Part shown: positions 19,552-27,500 of the stretch, in pieces
Layout of the letters: every line of letters begins with the position of its first letter
How positions within the stretch are numbered: position 1 is the first letter of the stretch
NCBI GenBank assembly: GCA_030141605.1
Contig: JAQGDQ010000906.1
Location: 35,001-62,500 of the forward strand
Direction of reading: 5' to 3'
DNA length: 27,500 nucleotides
Source of the DNA: Tubiluchus corallicola
Lineage: Eukaryota; Priapulida; Priapulimorpha; Priapulimorphida; Tubiluchidae
Notes under the pieces: generated by a model
Database searches by the model: none
Seen by the model: the letters and a program-made list of their open reading frames with translations, nothing else
Told to the model about the DNA's origin: nothing
Position numbers and translations under genes: made by a program

Positions 19552-20765
19552 GTAAAGCAATCTGTCCAGATAGTGGATTTTCGACTGTTTTTGTTCCCGC
19601 CGAAGAATTGAAGTTGCCAAAAGTTATGGATAAGGGCATGATAATAAAGGCATCATCTGTGCCACAAGCAGAGCTTATTACACGCACTGGGGAGATCAGG
19701 CTTCATAACCGTCTTGCATATGATCCTAGAGGTGTACGAAAGGGTGAATCATGCTGTGAACAATACAGAGATGTGGAGCAGATGTATGCTGAGTATGACA
19801 GCAATACATTTAAGCCAGTGCGCGAAGAATTTTATGAAGCAGCCATCGAAAACCCTCTAGTGAAAATGTGCTTGATTGGTTTTGGCAAACATCGACCCAT
19901 TGCGATCACTCCAGACTTGTTGTGGCATTACATCAGAAATGCAGTGGCTGTACACATAAATAAGTTCCCGGAGGAATTGCGCTCGCTGTTTGTCGAACAC
20001 GAAGGAAAGGTTGAGCTGATTGTGCAACGGAACGACTTTGTGAGACGTGGGATAAATGACTGGCCATCGGTGTTCCATGAATTCCGAGAGAAGATTGAGG
20101 GGCATCTCAAGGAAAGTGCGAAGCCACTTTTATGTGAACGATTTAGTACCACGACAAAGACCTGGTATGACATTTCTAGTATTACTTTGATGGATGCTGT
20201 GCAATCATATTTTGACTATACATTGTGGACTTCATGTGGAATACCAAGCGTAACTTTGCTGGGTGGGTTAGAAGACTGGCAAAAGCTGCGAAATGCCACA
20301 GAGAATGTTCTGAACATGTTTCGGGGTATGCCCGGTGGAACAGATTTGGAATGGTGGAGAATGAAACTAATACCTGTTCTTGAGAGGCTTGTTTACAGCT
20401 ACAAGAACCCAGAAGATCCTTCAGTGCAGGATTGGATGGCTAAAATATTCAAATACAATAGGGAGTCTGGGTTCAGTGGAATCTGTTATGTCACGGGATG
20501 GGTAAACGTGTTCTTTCCCTACTTGGGCACAAGTCGAATAAATCCTTTGGTTTCCCGTTCCTCCGGAAGAATTGAGGTCAGTGATTTCCCTGTGGGAATC
20601 TCGCGAGCTCCTTTTACCTGGTTCTATTACGAGGAAGAATTCAAAATGGACTTCTTGGGAGGACCTTGTTGCATCACCGAGCAGGTAACTGAGGAAGGTT
20701 CGGCAGCGCCACTCGGGTGTTTGCACATTCAACCAGGTTGGGCAGTAGCATATCAGCCACAATAG
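19552..20765 (+). CDS. DUF4419-domain protein, last (3') exon
   Basis: The frame is open from a plausible acceptor, ATGTTTCAG|GTAAAG, at 19551/19552 to the TAG at 20763. An in-frame stop at 19539 means an upstream exon is needed, unless translation starts at ATG 19626. Counting residues from 19608, DUF4419 hallmarks run in order: PDLLWHYI (102), EELRSLFVEHEGK (122-134), FSTTT (179), SYFDYTLWTSCGIPSVTLLG (200-219), DWQKLR (223), WWRMKLIPVL (249) and GWVNVFF (297). The C-terminus ends IQPGWAVAYQPQ, as expected for a complete domain. The function of DUF4419 is not established. The family is best known in fungi, protists and some bacteria and is patchy in animals. No signal peptide or membrane segment is seen in this exon. 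It reads as intact. Confidence 0.85.
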
Positions 20766-20864
20766 ATCACCTGTCAGACTCACTAGCAGAGGCAATGTGA
20801 TAGCTCTTGGCCAAAACAAAAAGCCTGTCTTTTAAGTTGCTAACTTGCAGTTTGTTGTTAAAAG

Positions 20865-21271
20865 TAGGGGTGAGCATTCTCTACCAGAAAGCGAATTCGA
20901 ATCGAAACGAATTTGTGACTTTCGAATTCGAATCGAACCGAACTTTAGTGTTTCGAATTCGAACCGAATTCGAATTGAGATTGAACGATTTTCGAACAAG
21001 TTTTCGAACCACCAGTAAAAATTAGTCTTACAAAGAGCAGCCATATCACTAGATTTTGTCCTGCAATAAGACGACTAGTAATTTGTTTAAGATTGTGCGC
21101 AGAAATCACGGCTAAATTATGCTAATTGCGTGATGTTTCAATCGTTTTAGTGATCAGGAACATATGTGATTGAAGTGCTGAATTATTCGAATCTATAGTT
21201 TTGGATTCAAATCGAGTTCGAACTAAAAAAACTCGTTCGAATCGAATTCGAGCGTTCGATGCTCATTCCTA
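20865..21271. mobile_element. hAT-type MITE, complete, 407 bp
   Basis: Ends TAGGGGTGAGCAT and ATGCTCATTCCTA are inverted repeats (11 of 13 match). They are flanked by the exact 8-base duplication GTTAAAAG at 20857-20864 and 21272-21279, the hallmark of hAT transposition. Both ends are full of TTCGAA/GAATTC repeats, which give dense secondary structure. No transposase is encoded, so it depends on an element elsewhere. It lies 100 bases after the DUF4419 stop codon, probably in or near the 3' UTR. Confidence 0.92.
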
Positions 21272-21390
21272 GTTAAAAGGCAGGTTACCAGTAAGATGGA
21301 CTGCTGGGATTTGTGACCTACAAATGTCACATAATTTTCCTAGAGGCCTAGAGGCTGTACAAATGCAAATCTGCTGCTGGTAATGTATCT

Positions 21391-21760
21391 TGTACATAGA
21401 GAAAAGCTGATGTACAATTAAAATAATGCATTAGAGATCAATTTTTATTATTATAAAAAAGCCTATGTATTTATTGCAAATATAATTTAAAAGCAACTCT
21501 TGCCAAGGCGTACCTTGTACACCAAAATGATCCCATATGTGTGACTTATGTAACCTATTCGTGTATTAGTTTTGAATTGGCCAGCTTCTTTCTTCAAAAA
21601 TTTAGTATCATCTGCCGACACATGTACAATATGACCGAGAAACTGCAGTGCGTTTATTTTACCATATTTTAACCAGCGATTTGCAATGTCACGTGATTGT
21701 CGCAAGAGCAAAAAACTTCCAAGGCGGGCAAAACTGTTGGGCTAGCTGAACTCTCATCAT
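21391..21760 (-). repeat. Left arm of a 1.4-kb inverted repeat
   Basis: About 370 bases are the inverse complement of 22404-22774, visibly about 90% identical, from ATAGAGAAAAGCTGATGTAC outside to CTCTCATCAT inside. A matching 73-codon frame is present in both arms. It lacks an ATG start, and its differences are mostly amino-acid changing, arguing against coding. Confidence 0.93.
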
Positions 21761-22403
21761 CTCTTGCTGTTCTTCACCTGTTCAGCTCTCCTGCATTGGT
21801 AGGCTCCGAGTTTTAAAGTTTAAAGTTCGCAAATCTTTAGGCTGCTGCTTCTCTTCTTGGCTCACTCTCTTCTTCTCTTCTCGTCTTACCTCACTGCTTC
21901 TCTTCTCTTTTTGCCTTACCTCACTTCTTCTCTTCTCTTTTTGCCTTACCTCACTTCTTCTCTTCTCTTCTCACCGAATCTTTCAGCTCAGCTTGGACAA
22001 GCCATCTACTGCTAAGTGAGTGTCAAACATTCACTCCAATTTTATATACTCCTCCAGTTTATTTCTACAGTCGACCTAGGCGATAAGAAACCCAGCTTTT
22101 AGTCGTGCCAGCCGCTCAATGACGATATATATATATATATAGAAGTGAACTAAATAATTGCTTGTGGTGTGTTATAAAAAACGCACTTCATGTGAATATG
22201 AAAAGGTATGCACTTTTCAAGAAAAAGAACTTTTTAACACTAAGCCCCTAAAATATGATGCCCTAAAAATGATGAAATGATGACCAATCCCACGAATACT
22301 TCACACCTAAAGTATACAAAAATGCTAAATCCCATCAATTCAATAACCTTCTCCTTCGACGTAGGCGATAAAAAACCCAGCTTTTAGTCGTGCCAGCCGC
22401 TCA
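21761..22403. other. Loop of the inverted repeat, with a pyrimidine tract and a direct repeat
   Basis: Near 21838-21975 is a C/T-rich 30-bp tandem tract (CTTACCTCACTTCTTCTCTT at 21885, 21915 and 21945). A ~52-base direct repeat, AAACCCAGCTTTTAGTCGTG followed by CCAGCCGCTCAATGA, occurs at about 22087 and 22372. The second copy touches the right arm. A (TA)n tract follows the first copy. Confidence 0.8.
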
Positions 22404-22774
22404 ATGATGAGAGTCGAGCTAGCCCAACATTTTCGCCCGGCTTGGAAGTTTTTTGCTCTTGCGACAATCACGTGACACTGCAAATTGCTGGTTGAAGCAT
22501 GGTAAAATAAACACACTGCGGTTTCTCGGTCATATTGTACATGTGCTGGCAGATAATACTAAATTTTTGAAGAAAGGTGTTATGCAGTTCAAAACTAATA
22601 CACGAATAGGTTACATATGTCACACATATGGGATCATTTTGGTGTGCAAGGTACGCCTTGGCAAGAGTTGCTTTTAAATTATATTTGCAATAAATCCATT
22701 GGCTTTTTTATAATAATAAAAATTGATCTCTAATGCATTATTTTAATTTGTACATCAGCTTTTCTCTGTGTATA
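22404..22774 (+). repeat. Right arm of the 1.4-kb inverted repeat
   Basis: Mirror partner of 21391-21760. Together the arms could extrude a cruciform or produce a long hairpin RNA. No clear target duplication is visible outside. Confidence 0.93.
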
Positions 22775-22914
22775 AGCAACAGAAATTATTTTAAAAAAAT
22801 TGTCTTAATAATTAGCTATTACCTAACAATTTGTTACTTATTTAGCTAAAACAAATTGCAGCTTCAGCTGACTTAGCTGATTTTTTCTTTAAACCAACTC
22901 AGCTAAAAAGTCAG

Positions 22915-23660
22915 TCAACTTCAGTCGAGCTAGCTGATTTACTGTGTGAGTCAGCTGATGTAGTAGCAACTGACTCAACTTTAGCCGAGCTAGCTGGTTT
23001 ACTGTGTGAGTCAGCTGATGTAGTAGCAACTGACTCAGCTTCAGCCGAGCTAGCTGATTTACTGTGTGAGTCAGCTGATGTAGTAGCAACTGACTCAACT
23101 TCAGCCGAGCTAGCTGATTTACTGTGTGAGTCAGCTGATGTAGTAGCAACTGACTCAACTTCAGCCGAGCTAGCTGGTTTACTGTGTGAGTCAGCTGATG
23201 TAGTAGCAACTGACTCAACTTCAGCCGAGCTAGCTGATTTACTGTGTGAGTCAGCTGATGTATGAAGCAACTGCCTCAACTTCAGCCGAGCTAGCTGATT
23301 TACTGTGTGAGTCAGCTGATGTATGAAGCAACTGCCTCAACTTCAGACGAGCTAGCTGGTTTACTGTGTGAGTCAGCTGATGTAGTAGCAACTGACTCAG
23401 CTTCAGCCGAGCTAGCTGATTTACTGTGTGAGTCAGCTGATGTAGTAGCAACTGACTCAACTTCAGCCGAGCTAGCTGATTTACTGTGTGAGTCAGCTGA
23501 TGTATGAAGCAACTGCCTCAACTTCAGCCGAGCTAGCTGATTTACTGTGTGAGTCAGCTGATGTATGAAGCAACTGCCTCAACTTCAGACGAGCTAGCTG
23601 GTTTACTGTGTGAGTCAGCTGATGTAGTAGCACCTGACTCAGCTTCAGCCAAGCTAGCTG
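22915..23660. repeat. 60-61 bp tandem repeat, about 12 copies, with a 242-bp higher-order duplication
   Basis: Units run GCCGAGCTAGCTGATTTACT, then GTGTGAGTCAGCTGATGTAG, then TAGCAACTGACTCAACTTCA. TGAGTCA occurs at 22947, 23007, 23067, 23127, 23187, 23247, 23308, 23369, 23429, 23489, 23550 and 23611. Variant units read TATGAAGCAACTGCCTCAAC (61 bases). The order of variants at 23187-23428 repeats at 23429-23670, offset 242, so a four-unit block was duplicated. All frames are open because of the 60-base period, and the periodic 20-residue frames are artefacts. Confidence 0.96.
22947..23641. promoter_or_regulatory. Cluster of 20 AP-1/TRE-type sites
   Basis: Twelve TGAGTCA and eight TGACTCA heptamers (22971, 23031, 23091, 23151, 23211, 23393, 23453, 23635) are perfect TRE sequences. 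TGAGTCAGC also fits half of a Maf recognition element, and CAGCTG is an E-box. In vivo binding is inference. Confidence 0.4.
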
Positions 23661-23983
23661 ATTAACTGTGTCAGTGTCAAAAAATTCGTTTTTTGTACTC
23701 CAATTAGCTTGGTTTTGCTGTTAACTATATGCGATCTGTCGCCAGCAAAAGCCACCATCTGTCTGAAGGCAGGGATGTGCAGAACATTGAGATATGCTTT
23801 TAATTGTTGCCAGATGCAACTATGTTGCATGCGTTAACTATAATAAATGCTGTATAGTGAACATATTCCCCAATAATTTCATAGTCAGCTGTAACGTGTT
23901 AACTAGATGTCTTGCATTGATGACATTGTATGCGTAGAAAATATTCAGATGTGATATGTTATGCAGACAACTTGTGTATAAAC
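23661..23983. other. Unique spacer between two arrays
   Basis: No gene or named repeat is seen. Confidence 0.3.
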
Positions 23984-24320
23984 CATTATGTGCACTGATG
24001 ATGTGTTAACCAACCGTTTAATATGTGGAACATTATGTGCACTGATGATGTGTCAACCAACCGTTTAATATGTGGAACATTATGTGCACTGATGATGTGT
24101 TAATCAAATGTTTAATATTTGGAACATTATGTGCACTGATGATGTGTTAACCAACCATTTAATATGTAGAACATTATGTGCACTGATGATGTGTTAACCA
24201 ACCGTTTAATATGTGGAACATTATGTGCACTGGTGATGTATTAACCAACCGTTTAATATGTGGAACATTATGTGCACTGATGATGTATTAACCAACCGTT
24301 TAATATGTAGAACATTATAT
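23984..24320 (+). repeat. 47-bp tandem repeat, about 7 copies
   Basis: TGCACTG recurs at 23991, 24038, 24085, 24132, 24179, 24226 and 24273, exactly every 47 bases. The unit is GTGCACTGATGATGTGTTAA, then CCAACCGTTTAATATGTGGA, then ACATTAT. Confidence 0.96.
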
Positions 24321-24989
24321 GCGGAAACAATGCGATTTTTAAACTAAACGTATGTAGATTAAATTACATAATGTGCTCTAATGTTACCTGGTAAATTGAC
24401 ATCAATTTTGTGAAAATATTTTTTACACATTTTAATGTAAACTTTCAATGTACGCAGTTAATACACGTTGAGAAGAAACCTATCAATTGTCTAAATTATC
24501 CGAAAAAAACTAATTAACTTAAATACTGTTGTTTTACAATTATTTTATTTTATTTAATTATTTTATAATTATTATGAATTATCGCCTTTCATTTAATTAT
24601 TTTGCATTTATTACGAATTATTACATTTTATTTAATTATTTTAGAATTATTACATTTTATTTTTTGCAAATGAAAACAAAAACAGATCATAAAAAATTCA
24701 TTTGTTTTAATTCACACAGAATTTCAAAACACACATACATACAGCTCTCACAAGAAATACAGCATTAATCGCTTTTAAATGACCTACTTTCGTACACGCT
24801 AGATGGCAGCAACTGCTCAAACGTAAAAATGGCTGACAATAACCGTACAGGAATTCTAACAATAGGGCAAATTATTCATGTTCTACGACATACATATATA
24901 TATATATATACAAAAAAAACGATTGGTAATCTTGTGCATGTTATATATAATAACATATATTACTATTTACAAGCGTTGGCCATAACATT
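24321..24989. other. Very AT-rich spacer
   Basis: 24530-24665 consists of loosely repeated TTTAATTATTTT and AATTATTACATTTTA phrases. CACGCTAGATGGCAGCA at about 24797 matches the right part of the CTCF consensus. A (TA)n tract lies near 24893-24908. No gene is recognised. Confidence 0.45.
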
Positions 24990-24990
24990 T

Positions 24991-25215
24991 AAACTGTTTG
25001 TGGTATGTTAAAGGACAAGTCACTTAGCATGTTCGGTTTATATTGTTGTTATCATTTAAACTGTTTGTGGTATGTTAAAGGACAAGTCACTTAGCATGCG
25101 CGGCTTATATTGTTATTATCATTTAAACTGTTTGTGGTATGTTAAAGGACAAGTCACTTATCATGTTTGGTTTATATTGTTGTTATCATTTAAACTGTTT
25201 GTGGTATGTTAAAGG
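24991..25215 (+). repeat. 67-bp tandem repeat, 3.4 copies
   Basis: AAACTGTTTGTGGTATGTTA followed by AAGGACAAGTCACTT starts at 24991, 25058, 25125 and 25192. The fourth copy breaks off after GTTAAAGGA at about 25215, next to the SINE fragment. Confidence 0.95.
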
Positions 25216-25248
25216 ATGTTTCTGTCACTGGAGCAGTTACACAGGAGT

Positions 25249-25336
25249 GGCCTCTCCAGGGCAAGGTGTATGGAGATCCTGAGTTGCCCAGACAACAGGA
25301 AACCCCCCCACTTGGCTGCAGTAGTCAGTGAGCATG
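25249..25336 (-). mobile_element. Second, internally deleted copy of the SINE body
   Basis: CTCCAGGGCAAGGTGTATGG, AGATC, GCCCAGACARCAGGAA and GTCAGTGAGCATG match 15108-15275 in order, with two internal deletions (about 12 and 60 bases). The 5S head and the other end are absent. Confidence 0.8.
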
Positions 25337-25398
25337 AGCCAAAACATTTAATAGTAGAATAACAAACTTCCCTGCAAAATAATGAATTCCTTCCAAAT

Positions 25399-25488
25399 TA
25401 TCATCATCATCATCATCATCATCACCACCACCACCACCACCACCACCACCACCATCCTATCTCAATCCAAAATGATTGGATTGAGATA
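25399..25488. repeat. (TCA)n(CCA)n microsatellite and a 13-bp perfect hairpin
   Basis: A run of TCA then CCA triplets ends at 25454. Directly after it, TATCTCAATCCAA (25458-25470) and TTGGATTGAGATA (25476-25488) form a perfect 13-bp stem with the five-base loop AATGA. Followed by no T-run, it is unlikely to be a Pol III terminator. Confidence 0.93.
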
Positions 25489-26047
25489 AAGAACAAGGAT
25501 ATAGAGGATATAAAGAACAATCTTCTTTTCCTTCAAGAGTCAAAAAATTGTTGAAAAAGAACTTGTTTTGCAAAATCCACCCCCCCCCCCCCCCGGGAGC
25601 TGTTACTCCCCCGTTAGCTACGCTACTGATGACTGCTGCTGCCCTCTCTGTACAGAAATCATGGGAAAAAGCGCCTAATTTTTATTGCTAGTACATTTTA
25701 TTTGCAAATCATAACAGAACACACATAAATACACACAGATTAATAAGAACAAAAAATCAGATTGTCAAGACTTGGGGGTGGGGAATTACTGGAATGTGGC
25801 ACGTCATATTTTCCACATTCCAGCAATTCGATAATTCTTCTTCGACGTCGGAAGCCGTGACCGGATGAAGCTGCTCTTCATCCTGTCTTTTCCCTCGCCA
25901 TTGAGCTCTTCCTGAAACGAGAAAAGTAACCCTTATAAACCGGTTTGTTTCGCCGTAAAGCCAGTCTCGTTCTTGTTCATGTTTACAATACAAAAACATT
26001 GCAGCTTTCTCATTGCTAGACAAAAGTGCATGCTAAATTTTGACATA
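25489..26047. other. Stretch with a possible weak minus-strand exon
   Basis: A C-run lies near 25579-25594. On the minus strand, TTTCTCGTTTCAG|GAAGAGC near 25915-25929 looks like a splice acceptor, and the frame from it runs GRAQWRGKRQDEEQLHPVTA on to a stop at 25757. I recognise no family and no ATG starts the frame, so it is recorded here rather than as a gene. Confidence 0.25.
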
Positions 26048-26148
26048 TTAACAAGTTAAAGGACAACAGGACGATTTTTCATATACCGCCCCATTTTCAA
26101 ATCCGATAAAAAGTATACATTTTAACACAGTTGATACTGCAAAAGCGT
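26048..26148 (+). repeat. Dispersed repeat, copy B (see 9310-9412)
   Basis: Aligned segments ACAGGACGATTTTTCATATA, CCCATTTTCAA, TACATTTTAACAC and GATACTGCAAA follow the same order as in copy A. It is not associated with the same flanks. Confidence 0.75.
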
Positions 26149-27212
26149 TTCTGATAATTAAATAGTTAATTAATTAAGGGTGGGTGAGCCCAACTGTAGA
26201 TGATATCACAAACTAACATAATTTTCAAAAGCAACTCATTTTGATACCAAGTTCATCTCTCTATGTTATTTCTAAGCCGAGATAATGCACGTTGAAGTTG
26301 AGGTCCGTTTGTGTGAGCTTGCATAGGAAACTCGTCCATAAGTCGGCAATTAAGCTTTTCTAGTTATTCACATATCCTGAATCTCCCATTTCATGAGGAT
26401 CATTTTGATACCAAGCTCATCGCTCTATGTTATTTCTAAGCTGAGATAATCCACGTTGAAGTTGAGGTGCAGGCTGCACACTGAAAAACATAATCTTGAG
26501 AAAATCACTGTTAAAGTCAGCCATTGTTTTTTTGTCACGTTTCTACAAAACACTTAGCAACGGCGCGAAAGTTGGTTGCTATGGACTTTGTAAGGTCACA
26601 TTCAAGTTATGTTTAAATCCAGTAGATGGCTCTTCCTGATGAAGATCTGGGCTTGTCAACAGAAAAAAAAACCCGAAGCAAAATGGCTGCTTCCAGGAGC
26701 TACAATAGGAGTTTGAAAATACAAGTTTTTTACAATTGCAGTACTAGTTGCTATTCAGAAAAGTGGGAGTTATAAAGGAGTTATAAAATTAGATTTTTAT
26801 AACATTTCAAACATTTTCTCAATAATTTTTGATGCTAGAATATATAAGTAAAATATATTAAGCATTTGTTTTTATTTAAAACAAGAAATTTACCTTCGAC
26901 CAAAATTTTAGTGCATTCTACTTTGAAACATCATAACGTAGTTTTAACTATGCCGACTTATGGACGGTTTTGGTTTGCAAGCCACACATTTATTAATTTG
27001 AATATGCCAGTAAGAGTTATTTTCTGGAGATAACAGTCATAGCTATAAGCGGAAAATTAATTTTTTTTCTTCCTCCGGCTCTAGGTCCTCATAACATTAA
27101 TTTTAAATACGTAATGGTTAAATTATTATTTAAAGATATTCACGTGTGTCTCTTCTTTCCCATTATTGAACATTATTTTATTATAAACTAACACATTCGT
27201 ATAATAATTCAG
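26149..27212. other. Intergenic stretch with a ~75-bp direct repeat
   Basis: CATTTTGATACCAAGYTCAT, then CKCTCTATGTTATTTCTAAG, then CYGAGATAAT.CACGTTGAAG occurs at about 26238 and 26401, offset ~163. CCAGTAGATGGCTC at 26619-26632 fits the CTCF consensus at 13 of 14 positions. On the minus strand, AACAATGGCTGAC (about 26516-26528) has a good start context and opens a 35-codon frame MADFNSDFLKIMFFSVQP..., which ends inside the direct repeat. No family is recognised. Confidence 0.4.
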
Positions 27213-27500
27213 CTATTTTTAGCGATATTAGTAAACATTTTTTAGCTATTTTTAGCGACATTTGCAGACATTTTTAGTTATTTTTAGCGATATTAATAAA
27301 CATTTTTAGTTATATTTAGCGATATTAGTAAACATTTTTTAGCTATTTTTAGCGACATTTGTAGATATTTTTAGCGATATTAGTATACATTTTTTAGTTA
27401 TTTTTAGCGACATTTGTAGACATTTTTAGTTATTTTTAGCGACATTTTTAGTTATTTTTAGTGATATTAGTAAACATTTTTTAGCTTTTTTTAGCGACAT
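27213..27500 (+). repeat. Irregular TTTTTAGCGA-type tandem repeat, continuing past the window
   Basis: TTTTTAGCGATATTAGTAAA and TTTTTAGCGACATTTGTAGA alternate irregularly with TTTTTAGTTA/TTTTTAGCTA spacers. The array is cut by the window end. Confidence 0.93.

Noticed and set aside
21487-22677. 73-codon frame conserved in both arms of the foldback, considered as a small gene
   Set aside because: It starts with TTG, and between arms I count about a dozen amino-acid changes against about three silent ones, so no sign of selection for a protein.
22889-23521. 20-residue periodic frames in the AP-1 array, considered as a repeat protein
   Set aside because: Several frames on both strands are open simultaneously, as expected from a 60-base period, and the 61-base units break any single frame.
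25757-26023. 88-codon minus-strand frame as a gene
   Set aside because: Begins with TTG and matches no family I know. A splice acceptor inside it (about 25929) is suggestive but insufficient.

Overview
The window looks like AT-rich nuclear DNA from an invertebrate animal. The evidence is a widely spaced pair of protein-coding genes, one with an apparent spliced exon. There is also a dispersed 5S rRNA gene, a 5S-headed SINE, LINE tails, hAT-like and pogo-like non-autonomous transposons, and a very high load of microsatellites and tandem repeats. I cannot fix the phylum from sequence alone. Nothing looks bacterial, and most open frames are artefacts of repeats whose period is a multiple of three.

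Layout. At 1-2340 lie three head-to-tail copies of an ~0.8 kb repeat with a GC-rich, structured core, ending in an ATA microsatellite. At 3343-4611 is an intact single-exon BTB-BACK protein gene with a poly(A) signal at 4676. Next come a 42-bp palindromic array (4878-5173), a 141-bp array carrying CTAGATGGCG motifs (5990-7260), and compound trinucleotide repeats (7550-7950, 8827-9119, 9470-9735). A complete 5S rRNA gene lies on the minus strand at 10329-10446. It is followed by a GC-rich 73-bp array with NRF1-like sites (10717-11145), a degraded LINE 3' end with a (TTGA)n tail (12000-12804), and a second, minus-strand LINE-like tail (12973-13440). A possible first exon of a membrane-anchored protein lies on the minus strand (13808-13972) next to a hAT-type MITE fragment (14145-14411). 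A 5S-headed SINE occupies 15003-15522. Beyond it are heat-shock-element-like sites (15994-16274), a 96-bp array (16320-17040), a 31-bp array of three perfect splice-donor sequences (17087-17170) and a pogo-like element (18956-19451).

The second clear gene is a DUF4419-domain protein (exon 19552-20765). It is followed by a 407-bp hAT MITE with an exact 8-bp target duplication, a 1.4-kb foldback repeat (21391-22774), a 60-bp array with 20 AP-1-type sites (22915-23660), a 47-bp array, and a 67-bp array interrupted by a second SINE fragment. The window ends in an irregular TTTTTAGCGA repeat.

The most striking theme is that several unrelated tandem arrays each repeat a recognisable regulatory motif: CRE, YY1/CTCF-like, NRF1-like, AP-1 and U1 splice donor. 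Whether these are functional binding arrays or chance amplification cannot be decided from sequence. The two protein genes are not obviously linked in function.
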